A program made the position numbers and the translations under genes. The notes beneath the pieces were generated by a model. It had not been told where the DNA came from, did no database searches, and worked only from the letters and a program-made list of their open reading frames with translations. Positions 1 to 8,763 of a DNA stretch of 64,000 nucleotides are shown here, piece after piece (the first letter of the stretch is position 1; the number at the start of each line of letters is the position of its first letter). This DNA comes from an uncultured Campylobacter sp. (lineage in GTDB: Bacteria; Campylobacterota; Campylobacteria; Campylobacterales; Campylobacteraceae): assembly GCF_947255105.1 (NCBI RefSeq), contig NZ_CAMYFP010000006.1, positions 19,994 through 83,993 on the forward strand. Direction: 5' to 3'.

Positions 1-368
1 GCATAAGAGCGGTTCTAAACTATGGCCACACCTTTGCGCATGTCATAGAAAACAAAACAAATTATAAGAAATATCTTCACGGCGAGGCAGTTGCTATTGG
101 CATTGTTATGGCAAATGAGCTTGCAGAGTCGCTTGGACTTATTAACAGGTATGAAAAAGAGCAAATTAGGGAGCTTTTGGCTAAATTTGAATTACCAACT
201 CAGTTTAAAATAGAAGATGAAGAGAGCTTTTATGAGGCATTTTTTCTAGATAAAAAGAGTAAAAATAGCAAGATTAAATTTATATTACCAGAGGGCATTG
301 GCGCTTTTAGAATGGTTGACAATCTAAAAAAAGAGCTAGTTTTAGAGGTCTTAAGAAGGTTTTTATGA
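1..368 (+). CDS. aroB: 3-dehydroquinate synthase, C-terminal part
   Basis: Cut by the left edge; reading in frame from base 3 gives the last ~121 residues. They begin with NYGHTFAH, which carries a metal-binding histidine of dehydroquinate synthase, followed by the family signature HGEAVAIG. The enzyme uses NAD and a divalent metal to cyclise DAHP to 3-dehydroquinate in the cytoplasmic shikimate pathway. An internal ATG at 108 is not the true start, because the conserved motifs lie upstream of it. The stop overlaps the start of the following mechanosensitive-channel gene by 4 bp (ATGA), so the two are probably translationally coupled. Confidence 0.95.
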   Translation, partial: IRAVLNYGHTFAHVIENKTNYKKYLHGEAVAIGIVMANELAESLGLINRYEKEQIRELLAKFELPTQFKIEDEESFYEAFFLDKKSKNSKIKFILPEGIGAFRMVDNLKKELVLEVLRRFL

Positions 369-1993
369 GAGTATTTTTAGCTGTTTTATCTATATTTGTA
401 TTTTTGCACTCAGATGTAAGTTTGAGTAGCGATCTAAATTTGACCATTAGAGATGATCAAGTTACCAATTTAGAGATTGAAAAAAGAGTCTCAAGTTTGG
501 AAAAAAAGATAGAGATTGGCAGAAGAGATATCATAAAAAATATTTGGTATGTTCGCTATAACAACTATAAAAATTTTCAAACTCTAACTTCAGAGCGAAA
601 TAGCTTAAAAGAGGAGCTTAGCAAAACTTATAAAAGCAATGTAAAAAAAGTAGAGATGTTAAACAAAAAGATAACTACCATCTCAGAGCAACTTGAAGTT
701 TTGAAAGATTTTGAAATTTCGCCTACTGTTTCGCTCTTGCAACCGCCAGAGATTGCCATTGCGCCAAAGATTAAAAATCCATTCGACATAGTTTCAGGCT
801 ACAACCATATAAAATATCTCTTAAATCAAAGAGATGATTATAAAAATAAAGTTCTATCGCTAAGTGCATTGCTTGATGAGTTAAAAGAGCAAGAGTTGCT
901 TTTAGAAGAGCTTTTGAGCTATAAAATGGTAGGCAATCCAGTAAAGCTAGAAAGCGAGCTTTTGATTATCAAAGAGCAGATAACTGATTTTGCCAGATCG
1001 CAAGAGTTTGCAAGTAGTGCGCTTAATGTTTTTGAAAAAAGAATAGATGAAAATGTTGAAGATATAAAAGTAGAGATAAGAAAACAGATAAAAAGAGCTA
1101 TAAATTTAGCCATTGTTATCGCACTTGTTTTGCTCTTTGCGTTTTTGTTTAAATATACCTGCAAAAAGTATTTTAGAGATGATGAGCGGCTCTATACCAT
1201 AAACAAATTTATAAATTTCACTCAAGTTTTTCTCATCATTACCATTGTTATCTTTGCCTATATCGAAAATGTAACCTACCTAATAACCGTGCTTGGCTTT
1301 GCATCGGCAGGTTTGGCTATCGCTATGAAAGATATGTTTATGTCTATACTTGGTTGGTTTGCCATAACATTTGGCGGCACTTTGCATGTTGGCGATAGGA
1401 TAAAGGTAAGAAATGGCCCAACTGAAAACTTAGTTGGAGATATAATAGACATCTCGCTACTTCGCATAACTCTCTATGAAGATATTACACTTGCAACTTA
1501 CACTGAGAGCAGAAGAGCTGGTCGAATTGTCTTTATACCAAATAACTATGTCTTTACGCAGATAATTGCAAACTACACTCACAGCGGCATGAAGACAGTT
1601 TGGGATGGTATAGATATACTTCTTACATTTGAGAGCAATCACACAAAAGCTGCCTATATCATCAAAAATATAGCGCGCAAATACTCCAAAGGCCACACCG
1701 ATATTGCCAAAAAACAGATGGCAAAGCTTCGCAACAGATATAGCATAAAAAACTCCAATATAGAGCCGCGTATCTTTACCTTTTTTGAACCATATGGCAT
1801 AAAGATAAGTGTTTGGTATATGACAAACTCTTATGCAACTTTGGCTCTTAGAAGCAACATATCAGGCGATATTTTAGAGGCTTTAAGAGCTGAAAAAGAT
1901 ATAGAGATAGCCTATCCATCGCAAACTTTATATAGAGGCGATAAGAAGAGTTTTCACTACAATGGCGAGCTTAAGATGGAGAGTGAGGCTTGA
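365..1993 (+). CDS. MscS-family mechanosensitive ion channel with long periplasmic coiled-coil N-terminus
   Basis: The 542-residue protein starts with a Sec-type signal (residues 1-20). A charged, helix-rich region (about 25-240) with coiled-coil character follows, then hydrophobic spans near 245-262, 283-300 and 306-330. The stretch GWFAITFGGTLHVGDRIKVR marks the pore-lining helix end and beta domain of MscS channels. By family it should open under membrane tension and release solutes during hypo-osmotic shock. The extended N-terminus resembles the larger MscS/MscK type rather than the ~280-residue minimal MscS. It overlaps aroB upstream and mtaB downstream by 4 bp. The family is clear; the gating stimulus is inferred. 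Confidence 0.9.
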   Translation: MRVFLAVLSIFVFLHSDVSLSSDLNLTIRDDQVTNLEIEKRVSSLEKKIEIGRRDIIKNIWYVRYNNYKNFQTLTSERNSLKEELSKTYKSNVKKVEMLNKKITTISEQLEVLKDFEISPTVSLLQPPEIAIAPKIKNPFDIVSGYNHIKYLLNQRDDYKNKVLSLSALLDELKEQELLLEELLSYKMVGNPVKLESELLIIKEQITDFARSQEFASSALNVFEKRIDENVEDIKVEIRKQIKRAINLAIVIALVLLFAFLFKYTCKKYFRDDERLYTINKFINFTQVFLIITIVIFAYIENVTYLITVLGFASAGLAIAMKDMFMSILGWFAITFGGTLHVGDRIKVRNGPTENLVGDIIDISLLRITLYEDITLATYTESRRAGRIVFIPNNYVFTQIIANYTHSGMKTVWDGIDILLTFESNHTKAAYIIKNIARKYSKGHTDIAKKQMAKLRNRYSIKNSNIEPRIFTFFEPYGIKISVWYMTNSYATLALRSNISGDILEALRAEKDIEIAYPSQTLYRGDKKSFHYNGELKMESEA

Positions 1994-3225
1994 AAGTCTA
2001 TTTTAAAACCTTTGGTTGTAGAACAAACATCTACGATAGCGAGTTTATGAAAAGTAAAGTAAAGAGCTATGAAGTTGTAGAAGATGAAACAGAGGCCGAT
2101 ATTGTTGTAGTTAACTCTTGCACTGTTACAAATGGCGCCAATAGTGATGTTAGAAACTACATCAACAGAGTAAAAAGGGTTGGCAAAAAAGTTTTAGTAA
2201 CTGGATGTGGAGCTGTTGTTGAAAGAGAGCAATTTTTCAAAAATAGCGCTGTTTTTGGTCTATTTAGCCCATCAAAAAAGAGCAATATCGATGAGTTTTT
2301 GCAAAGAGAGAGTAAGTTTATAGAGATTGATAGCTCAAATACCATAGATAGCGAAGAGGTCTTTAACTATAGCACTCACTCAAAGGGATTTATCAAAATT
2401 CAAGAGGGGTGCAATTTTAACTGCTCATATTGCATAATTCCAGCCGCTAGAGGCAAAGCTAGAAGCAGTAGTTTGGAAAATATCTTATTGCAGGCAAATG
2501 CACTTGCACAAAATGGCTTTAGCGAGCTAGTCTTAACAGGGACAAATATCGGTAGTTATGGCAAAGATAGAGCAACTACACTTGCCAAACTATTAAAAGA
2601 ACTTTCACTTATAAAAGGGATTAAGAGGATTAGGCTTGGTAGTTTAGAGCCCTCTCAAATAGATGATGAGTTTATGGAGATTTTGAGTGAGTCGTGGCTT
2701 GAAAAACATCTTCACATTGCACTTCAGCACACCGATGAAGAGATGCTTAAGATAATGAGACGAAGAAACAATGTAAAGAGAGATTTAGAGCTTTTTAATA
2801 AAATTGCCTCATATGGTTTTGGGCTTGGGACGGACTTTATTGTTGGACATCCAGGCGAGAGTGAGCAAATTTGGAGCAGGGCGGTTGAAAACTTTAAAAA
2901 ATTTCCACTAACTCATCTTCACGCCTTTGTTTTTTCACGCAAAGATGGCACACATTCAGCAACTCTAAAGCAAGATGTCGATAAAAAAGAGGCAAAAAAG
3001 CGGCTAAATTTGCTTAAAAATATAGTAAAAGTCAATAATTATAACTTTAGAAAAGAGCATAAATTTCAATTGGAGGTTTTGATAGAGTCTAAAAAAGAGG
3101 GCTATTATAGCGGTTATGATCAGTTTTACAATAGAGTTTTTATAGAGTCGCAAAGTGAGCTTAAAGGTTGGCAAAGGATAGAAAACTATGAGATTAAATT
3201 TGAAGGAAATTTTGCAAAAATTTAG
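1990..3225 (+). CDS. mtaB: tRNA t6A37 methylthiotransferase MtaB
   Basis: The protein has 411 residues. The N-terminal UPF0004 domain shows the three cysteines that bind an auxiliary cluster (FGCRTN, NSCTVT, TGCGAV). A radical-SAM CxxxCxxC motif sits in GCNFNCSYCIIPAARG (about residues 137-152). Members of this family convert ct6A/t6A at position 37 of ANN-decoding tRNAs to ms2t6A. Length fits MtaB. MiaB and RimO were considered, but the sequence pattern and neighbours fit MtaB best. The start overlaps the mscS stop, and its 3' end overlaps the next ORF by 38 bp. Confidence 0.9.
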   Translation: MKVYFKTFGCRTNIYDSEFMKSKVKSYEVVEDETEADIVVVNSCTVTNGANSDVRNYINRVKRVGKKVLVTGCGAVVEREQFFKNSAVFGLFSPSKKSNIDEFLQRESKFIEIDSSNTIDSEEVFNYSTHSKGFIKIQEGCNFNCSYCIIPAARGKARSSSLENILLQANALAQNGFSELVLTGTNIGSYGKDRATTLAKLLKELSLIKGIKRIRLGSLEPSQIDDEFMEILSESWLEKHLHIALQHTDEEMLKIMRRRNNVKRDLELFNKIASYGFGLGTDFIVGHPGESEQIWSRAVENFKKFPLTHLHAFVFSRKDGTHSATLKQDVDKKEAKKRLNLLKNIVKVNNYNFRKEHKFQLEVLIESKKEGYYSGYDQFYNRVFIESQSELKGWQRIENYEIKFEGNFAKI

Positions 3226-4837
3226 GCAAAGTCGCCTAAAGATAGTGGCAATTTTGTTTTTTATACTTATGTTGCTTGTTGGTTTTGTCTATTTTAGACA
3301 GACAGCTAGTTATATCAAATATGATCAATATGAAAAACTTTTGGAAAGTGGCACTATCAAAAAGGCGCTTATCATTAAGGATAGAGTCTATCTTTCTACT
3401 AGCAACGGGCAGTTTATCATACTAAAAGAGGCCATTGATATTGAGCGTCTTTGCAAAGAGGTAGCAGTGGTTTCTAAAGAGCCGATGAGTTTTGTACCAT
3501 TTTTTGTAGTGGCTGGTTTTATTCTGTTGTTCATTCTTTTATATAAAAAAAGACCGCAAAGAGTGGATAAATTTATACCAAATAGCAGCTCTGGTGATGA
3601 GCACTACATCATAAATTATGCGATGAGTAGCGTGAAATTTAGCGATGTTGCAGGGATAAAAGAGCTTAAAGATGAGCTTTTTGAGATAGTTGATTTTATA
3701 AAAAATAGAAAAAAATATAGCAAACTAGGGATAAATTTACCAAAGGGAGTACTTCTCTTTGGACCGCCTGGAGTTGGTAAAACTCTCATTGCAAAAGCAC
3801 TTGCTGGCGAAGCTGGAGTGCCGTTTTTTTATCAAAGTGGAGCCTCTTTTTCACAGACATATGTAGGAGTTGGCGCAAAAAGAGTAAGAGAACTTTTTGC
3901 AAGAGCAAAGAGCGAGGCACCATCAATTATCTTTATAGATGAGATTGACTCTGTTGGCAAGAGTAGGGGCGGCGATAGAAATGATGAGAGAGAGGCGACC
4001 TTAAACGAACTTTTGACTCAGATGGATGGCTTTGATGAAAACAGCGGCGTGTTAGTAGTTGCAGCAACCAATAAAATAGAGATGATTGATGAGGCGCTTT
4101 TAAGAGCGGGTAGATTTGATAGACATCTCTATCTTTTACTTCCTGATTTTAGCGATAGAAAGGAGATTTTACAAGTCCATTTAAGGGCTATAAATGCAAA
4201 GGTAGATCTTGACTATCTTGCTAAGATGAGTGTTGGTTTTAGCGGTGCGGCTATCGCTACATTTGTCAATGAAGCAGCAATTCATGCCTTTAGAAGAGGT
4301 GGGAACGAAGTTGTAGATAGCGATTTTGAAGCTGTTAAAAACAGAGTCTCTTTTGGCAAGAAAAAAAGTATAAATTTAAGCGAAGATGAGAAGAAGATCC
4401 AATCGATATATCAAGGGGCAAAAGCAGCTACCGCCTACATCTACAAAGTTCCATTTAACAAAATTAGTCTTTTTGAAGATGATTTTTTGCTACAAGATCG
4501 CCAAATCGAGTCACGTGAGTGGCTTGAAAAAAAGATAGAGGTTTTGTTAAGTGGCAGTGTGGCAATGAGAATTTTTAAAGATGATCTCTTTTCCAATGCA
4601 AGTAGCGACTTAAAAAAGGCCAAAGAGATTGCACAAAAAATGGTATTTGAGTATGGAATGGTGCAAATTGTTCCAAGTGATAAAGATGTTGAAAACTTGT
4701 TAAAAGAGTGCGAGAAAGCGCTCTTTGAGAGATTGCAAAAGTCCAAAGAGATTATTTTTGAAGTTTCTGAGATAATTTTTAGAGATGAAAAAATTAGTTT
4801 TGATGAGGTTAGCAGAGTTGTAAAGGAGCATGAGTGA
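3188..4837 (+). CDS. FtsH-like membrane AAA+ ATPase lacking the zinc-protease motif
   Basis: The 549-residue protein has the FtsH layout: TM helices at about 17-36 and 102-118, a small periplasmic domain between them, an AAA+ module with Walker A GPPGVGKT (~190), Walker B IIFIDEID, pore segment TYVGVGAKRVRELF and SRH ATNKIEMIDEALLRAGRFDRH, then an FtsH-type C-terminal domain. Where active FtsH has HEAGH, this protein reads YQGAKA (~405-411), so both zinc-binding histidines and the catalytic glutamate are absent. It probably unfolds or remodels membrane proteins without cutting them, perhaps as a partner of a genuine FtsH elsewhere; this is inference. ATG 3188 was chosen because it precedes the first TM. 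It overlaps mtaB by 38 bp. Confidence 0.85.
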   Translation: MRLNLKEILQKFRQSRLKIVAILFFILMLLVGFVYFRQTASYIKYDQYEKLLESGTIKKALIIKDRVYLSTSNGQFIILKEAIDIERLCKEVAVVSKEPMSFVPFFVVAGFILLFILLYKKRPQRVDKFIPNSSSGDEHYIINYAMSSVKFSDVAGIKELKDELFEIVDFIKNRKKYSKLGINLPKGVLLFGPPGVGKTLIAKALAGEAGVPFFYQSGASFSQTYVGVGAKRVRELFARAKSEAPSIIFIDEIDSVGKSRGGDRNDEREATLNELLTQMDGFDENSGVLVVAATNKIEMIDEALLRAGRFDRHLYLLLPDFSDRKEILQVHLRAINAKVDLDYLAKMSVGFSGAAIATFVNEAAIHAFRRGGNEVVDSDFEAVKNRVSFGKKKSINLSEDEKKIQSIYQGAKAATAYIYKVPFNKISLFEDDFLLQDRQIESREWLEKKIEVLLSGSVAMRIFKDDLFSNASSDLKKAKEIAQKMVFEYGMVQIVPSDKDVENLLKECEKALFERLQKSKEIIFEVSEIIFRDEKISFDEVSRVVKEHE

Positions 4838-5361
4838 TAAAGATAGGCATTTTAACGCTAAGCGATAGAGCTAGCAAGGGTATTTATGAAGATAGGTCAG
4901 GAATGGCGATAAAAGAGCTACTTGATGAGTGGATTGTCAATGAAAAGAGCTATTTTTATGATGTTGTAAGTGATGAGTTTGATGAGATAGTTGAAAAGCT
5001 AAAGTGGCTAAGTGATGAGAAAAAGTGCGATCTCATCGTTACAACAGGCGGAACTGGACCTGCTTTACGAGATGTTACACCTGAGGCAACAACTGCAGTG
5101 TGTGATAAGATGATGCCCGGATTTGGTGAGCTTATGAGACAAGAGAGCCTTAAATTTGTCCCAACAGCGATACTTTCACGTCAAACTGCTGGAGTTAGAA
5201 AAAACTCACTCATAATCAATCTTCCTGGCAACCCAAAAGCGATAAGAGAGTGTTTGGAGCCTGTTTTTCCAGCTATTCCTTACTGCATAGACCTAATAGG
5301 CGGCGGATATATAAGAGCAGATGAGAGTAAGATAAAGATTTTTAGACCAAAGGGCAAATAG
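4834..5361 (+). CDS. mogA: molybdopterin adenylyltransferase (MogA/MoaB family)
   Basis: This 175-residue protein has the molybdopterin-binding fold. The opening is IGILTLSDRASKGIYEDRSG, and the active-site signature TTGGTGPALRDVTPEAT lies near residues 69-85. The family adenylates molybdopterin before molybdate insertion by MoeA, in the cytoplasm. Campylobacters need molybdo-/tungsto-enzymes for nitrate, formate and sulfite metabolism. The ATG overlaps the preceding stop (ATGA). MoaB-type paralogues share the fold; length and motif favour MogA. Confidence 0.85.
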   Translation: MIKIGILTLSDRASKGIYEDRSGMAIKELLDEWIVNEKSYFYDVVSDEFDEIVEKLKWLSDEKKCDLIVTTGGTGPALRDVTPEATTAVCDKMMPGFGELMRQESLKFVPTAILSRQTAGVRKNSLIINLPGNPKAIRECLEPVFPAIPYCIDLIGGGYIRADESKIKIFRPKGK

Positions 5362-5398
5362 AGTTAAATTTAACTTAAAAAGTGGCTAAATTTGACTA

Positions 5399-6124
5399 CT
5401 AAAAGTTAAAGCTCTCGCCAAGATAGTATTTTTTGACATCGGCATTGCTTGCTACTTCGCTAGAGCTTCCACTAAATAGTATCTGCCCATCTTTCATAAC
5501 ATAGGCTCTATCACAAATCGCCAAAGTTTCTCTAACATTGTGATCGGTTATCAAAACTCCAATTCCAAGATTTTTAAGATCTTTTACAATATTTTGAATA
5601 TCGGCCACAGCTATAGGATCAACCCCCGCAAATGGTTCATCAAGAAGTAAGAAATTTGGCATAGCTATCAAAGCTCTAGCTATCTCACATCTACGCCTTT
5701 CACCGCCACTTAGGCTAACTCCAGCTCTTTTTCTTATGGGATCGATGTTTAAAAGAGAGAGCATCTCATCAATCTTTTCATTTACCATCTCTTTGTCTTT
5801 GTAAAAAATTTGCGCTGCTATAGTTAAGTTTTCTTCAACACTCAAGTCTTTAAAAATGCTACTTTCTTGCGGAAGATAGCCAATCCCAAGCTTTGCTCTT
5901 TTGTGAAGTGGCATTGATGTTATATCCTTGCCATCTAGCAATATCTTGCCACTACTTAGCGCTAGTAGGCCACAAATCATATAAAAAGTAGTAGTCTTGC
6001 CAGCGCCATTTGCACCAAGCAAACCAACAATCTCACTGCTTCCTATCTCTAAATTTATTCCCTTTATAATCTCTGTTTTTTTAATCTTTTTTTTGATATT
6101 TTTTACTTCAAGTTTATGGCTCAT
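5399..6124 (-). CDS. lptB: LPS export ABC transporter ATP-binding protein LptB
   Basis: The 241-residue ABC ATPase shows Walker A GANGAGKTT (~36-44), signature SLSGGERRRCEIARAL (~138), Walker B FLLLDEPFAGVDP and the H-loop ITDHNVRETL. The combination DEPFAGVDPIAV with TDHNVRETL is characteristic of LptB, which pairs with LptF and LptG to drive lipopolysaccharide from the inner membrane through the periplasm. A branched-chain amino-acid ATPase (LivF/LivG) is the main alternative, but no transporter subunits are nearby. The gene follows tsaE with an 11-bp overlap on the minus strand. Confidence 0.9.
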   Translation of the reverse strand: MSHKLEVKNIKKKIKKTEIIKGINLEIGSSEIVGLLGANGAGKTTTFYMICGLLALSSGKILLDGKDITSMPLHKRAKLGIGYLPQESSIFKDLSVEENLTIAAQIFYKDKEMVNEKIDEMLSLLNIDPIRKRAGVSLSGGERRRCEIARALIAMPNFLLLDEPFAGVDPIAVADIQNIVKDLKNLGIGVLITDHNVRETLAICDRAYVMKDGQILFSGSSSEVASNADVKKYYLGESFNF

Positions 6125-6527
6125 AGACTAAATACTCTCTTTTGTTTTGTTTTGATTTGATTTTTACTATTAGAGTTGGTAGTTCATATTTTTTTGCAAA
6201 CTCAATGACTCTCTCATCTCCCCACTCAACGATATGAAGCCCATCTTCAAAAAAGTTTTCATACAATCCATTTTTGACAATTGCTTCGAAATCATTTTGA
6301 TAAAGATCATAGTGAAAAAGAGTAAAATCATTGTTTTTATAACTTTGCATTATCGAAAATGTTGGAGAGGTAAGCTCTTGTTTGATTCCATTTTTAAGAG
6401 CTATTTTTTTAGCTAAAGTTGTCTTTCCGCTAGCAAGTGTCCCTTGCAAAATCAAAAGCCCCTCTTTTGGTAGGCTATCTACCAAAATATCAAGCTCATC
6501 AACTCCTAACTCAAAGCTCCTTGACAT
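6114..6527 (-). CDS. tsaE: tRNA threonylcarbamoyladenosine biosynthesis ATPase TsaE
   Basis: A 137-residue P-loop protein with Walker A LQGTLASGKTTLAKK (~27-41) and the TsaE stretches SPTFSIMQSY, LFHYDLYQ and HIVEWGDE. TsaE works with TsaB and TsaD in making t6A37 on ANN-decoding tRNAs, the substrate later thiolated by the MtaB encoded at 1990-3225. An SD-like AGGAT precedes the ATG. The start overlaps the end of the S4-domain gene by 17 bp, and the stop overlaps lptB. Confidence 0.92.
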   Translation of the reverse strand: MSRSFELGVDELDILVDSLPKEGLLILQGTLASGKTTLAKKIALKNGIKQELTSPTFSIMQSYKNNDFTLFHYDLYQNDFEAIVKNGLYENFFEDGLHIVEWGDERVIEFAKKYELPTLIVKIKSKQNKREYLVYEP

Positions 6528-6756
6528 ATCTATCCTGCTGTGATTTGGGTGTATTTTTGCCTGTTGGAATTGCTAAAACCTCAAATTTAAGCTCACGATC
6601 AAGCATTTTTATGGTGATAATGTCACCAACTTTGATCTCTTTGGCTGCTTTTGCTGTGACGTTGTTTATGGATACAACGCCACTTTTGCACATATCTTCG
6701 CTAACAGCACGTCTTTTTGTAATATTTACCACATTTAAAAATTTATCAACTCTCAT
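6511..6756 (-). CDS. S4-domain RNA-binding protein (Hsp15/RqcP-like)
   Basis: The 81 residues consist almost entirely of one S4 fold: MRVDKFLNVVNITKRRAVSEDMCKSG at the start, then VSINNVTAKAAKEIKVGDIITI. Single-domain S4 proteins such as Hsp15 and RqcP bind tRNA/rRNA on stalled 50S subunits. There is no catalytic pseudouridine-synthase domain. It heads the minus-strand run S4-tsaE-lptB. The family assignment is firm; the ribosome-rescue role is inferred from homologues. Confidence 0.82.
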   Translation of the reverse strand: MRVDKFLNVVNITKRRAVSEDMCKSGVVSINNVTAKAAKEIKVGDIITIKMLDRELKFEVLAIPTGKNTPKSQQDRYVKEL

Positions 6757-6830
6757 GAGGTTGATTTTATCTAAATTTGTTTAAATTTCACTCCAAAAAG
6801 CACTTTTTGCTAAATGTAATTTGAAATTTA

Positions 6831-7358
6831 TTAGTACTTATGAGGATTTTTTGTCTGTGGCATAGTAACATCACTGTTTTCTATATCATATGCACCGCCA
6901 AATCCTTTTACATATCTGCACTTTCCAAATTTAAGTCTAAATAGATCAAAATCTCTCATAGTTATGACCTGCTCGGCACCGCTTTGCTCTTTAAATTTAG
7001 CCACAAACTCAGTTGCAAATTTGGCAAATTCTTTGCTATCTCGCTCTATTTTTATAGCCTCGGCTCTAAAAGTGGCTCTTTTTCTAGCAAGTATTGTTTT
7101 GGCAGAGTGCTCATCTTCTAAAAATAAAATCGATATTTTATCTGGATTGCTAATGATATTTTCATAGTGGTCACTAACTTTGCTTATGTAGATGTAAAAG
7201 CTCTCATCTACTTTAGTAATGGTTGAGTAGCTAGCAAGTCCGTAGCCATCTTTTGAAACTGATGATATTATGACGCTTTTAAAAGAGTTGATAAATTTAT
7301 CTAGTTCCTGTTTTATGACGCTATCTTTCTCTTTTTCTTCTATGGTAACTTTGTTCAT
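6831..7358 (-). CDS. HugZ-family haem oxygenase / pyridoxamine-phosphate-oxidase-like protein
   Basis: A split-barrel (PNPOx-like) protein of 175 residues starting MNKVTIEEKEKDS. This start was preferred over an upstream in-frame codon at 7397 because AAAGGGAA lies just before it. The region KSVIISSVSKDGYGLASYS is typical of the flavin/haem split barrel. The tail DFDLFRLKFGKCRYVKGFGGAYDI matches the HugZ signature. A terminal His (NPHKY) could serve as the haem ligand. HugZ/ChuZ degrade haem to release iron; those proteins are about 250 residues, so this is a shorter member. A Fur-like site between its -10 and start suggests iron repression. Confidence 0.8.
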   Translation of the reverse strand: MNKVTIEEKEKDSVIKQELDKFINSFKSVIISSVSKDGYGLASYSTITKVDESFYIYISKVSDHYENIISNPDKISILFLEDEHSAKTILARKRATFRAEAIKIERDSKEFAKFATEFVAKFKEQSGAEQVITMRDFDLFRLKFGKCRYVKGFGGAYDIENSDVTMPQTKNPHKY

Positions 7359-7382
7359 TGTTATTCCCTTTGAGTTTATTAA

Positions 7383-7395
7383 GATAATTAATATC
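7383..7395 (-). promoter_or_regulatory. Candidate Fur box in the hugZ-like gene's promoter
   Basis: GATAATTAATATC is a near-perfect palindrome resembling the core of the Fur consensus GATAATGATAATCATTATC. It lies between the minus-strand -10 TATAAT (7403-7398) and the ATG at 7358, a position where bound Fur would block transcription. Haem-degrading HugZ/ChuZ genes are Fur-repressed in relatives. The match is to a half-length AT-rich motif, so chance occurrence is possible. Confidence 0.5.
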
Positions 7396-7397
7396 AA

Positions 7398-7403
7398 ATT
7401 ATA
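7398..7403 (-). promoter_or_regulatory. -10 element TATAAT for the hugZ-like gene
   Basis: Read on the minus strand this is a perfect TATAAT about 40 bases upstream of the ATG at 7358, immediately followed by the Fur-like palindrome. No strong -35 is seen, as is usual for Campylobacter sigma-70 promoters. Confidence 0.55.
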
Positions 7404-7530
7404 GAGCCGATTAGTTAATAAAAAATAAATTTATATTAAGACTAGATGTTGCTACAAAAGTTCTATTTTATCTTTATTTTATCTAAATTTCGCTACCATT
7501 TTAAGCAAATTTTAATCTAAGGAAAGCTCT

Positions 7531-8751
7531 ATGAAAAAAGATGTTAAAAAGGTAGTTTTAGCCTATTCAGGCGGTCTTGATACAAGTGTTATTTTAAAAT
7601 GGCTCGAAGATGAGTATAAGTGTGAAGTGGTGACTTTTACCGCAGACATCGGTCAAAATGAGGATTTAAAGCCAATCAAAGAAAAAGCACTAAAACTTGG
7701 CATTAAGGAAGAAAACATTTTTACGCTTGATTTAAAAGAGGAATTTGTAAAAGAGTTTGTTTTTCCTATGTTTAGAGCAAATGCTGTTTATGAGGGTGAA
7801 TATCTGCTTGGAACATCAATTGCTAGGCCTTTGATAGCAAAACATCTTGTTGAAATTGCAGCAAAAACAGGAGCAGATGCTATAAGCCATGGAGCTACAG
7901 GCAAAGGAAATGATCAGGTTAGATTTGAGCTTGGAGCATACGCGCTTAATCCTGATATTAAAGTAATTGCACCTTGGAGAGAGTGGGATTTAAATAGCCG
8001 TGAAAAACTGCTTGATTTTGCACATAAAAATGGCATAAAAATAGAACAAAAAAAGGGAAAATCACCTTATTCTATGGATGCAAATTTACTTCATATCTCT
8101 TATGAAGGACTTATCTTAGAAGACCCAAACCACGCACCAGAACCTGATATGTGGCGATGGACAACAGATCCAAAAGATGCTCCAAATGAGAGTGAAGTCA
8201 TAGAAATAGAGTATAAGCATGGCGATCCAGTTGCACTAAATGGCAAGAGTCTAACTCCTGCAAATATGTTAAGTGAGTTAAACAAACTTGGTGCAAAACA
8301 CGGCATTGGACGACTTGATTTGGTTGAAAATCGCTATGTTGGTATGAAAAGTAGAGGTTGTTATGAAACTCCAGGTGGAACAATTATGCTTAAAGCTCAC
8401 AGAGCTATTGAGAGCTTAACGCTTGATAGAGGTGCGGCTCATCTAAAAGATGAGATTATGCCAAAATATGCAGAGCTAATTTATAATGGTTTTTGGTTTA
8501 GCCCAGAAAGAGTTATGCTTCAAGCTTTGATTGATGAGAGTCAAAAGCATGTAAATGGCAAGGTTAGACTTGAGCTTTATAAAGGAAATGTTACCGTGCT
8601 TGGAAGAAGTAGCAAAAAAGATAGTCTATTTAACGCTAGTTTTAGCACATTTGAAGCCGATAATGTCTATAACCAAAAAGATGCTGAGGGCTTTATAAAA
8701 CTAAATGCGTTAAGGTTTATAATTGCAGGTAAAAATGGAAGAAAAATATAA
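7531..8751 (+). CDS. argG: argininosuccinate synthase
   Basis: The 406-residue protein begins with the PP-loop [15 protein letters not shown] (~10-24), the ATP-pyrophosphatase signature of this enzyme. [17 protein letters not shown] (~117-133) and the C-terminal GRSS region are further family motifs. It condenses citrulline and aspartate with ATP in the penultimate step of arginine synthesis. AAGGAAAG precedes the ATG at good spacing. It is divergent from the hugZ-like gene and leads into rplI with a 12-bp gap. Confidence 0.97.
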   Translation: MKKDVKKVVLAYSGGLDTSVILKWLEDEYKCEVVTFTADIGQNEDLKPIKEKALKLGIKEENIFTLDLKEEFVKEFVFPMFRANAVYEGEYLLGTSIARPLIAKHLVEIAAKTGADAISHGATGKGNDQVRFELGAYALNPDIKVIAPWREWDLNSREKLLDFAHKNGIKIEQKKGKSPYSMDANLLHISYEGLILEDPNHAPEPDMWRWTTDPKDAPNESEVIEIEYKHGDPVALNGKSLTPANMLSELNKLGAKHGIGRLDLVENRYVGMKSRGCYETPGGTIMLKAHRAIESLTLDRGAAHLKDEIMPKYAELIYNGFWFSPERVMLQALIDESQKHVNGKVRLELYKGNVTVLGRSSKKDSLFNASFSTFEADNVYNQKDAEGFIKLNALRFIIAGKNGRKI

Positions 8752-8763
8752 TAAAGGATAGAG

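Noticed and set aside
919..1164. Open frames on the strand opposite clear genes (for example inside mscS, clpB, ftsK)
   Set aside because: They are Ser/Phe/Leu-rich antisense frames with no family motifs or ribosome-binding sites, and the sense frames are certain.
5362..5375. AGTTAAATTTAACT palindrome between mogA and lptB
   Set aside because: 14 bp, all weak pairs except the ends, no T-run; typical of AT-rich gaps. May help end convergent transcripts but cannot be supported.
6790..6815. Possible terminator hairpin after the HugZ-like gene (CAAAAAG / CTTTTTG)
   Set aside because: Two-base loop and only A/T-rich pairing; the structure would be unstable.
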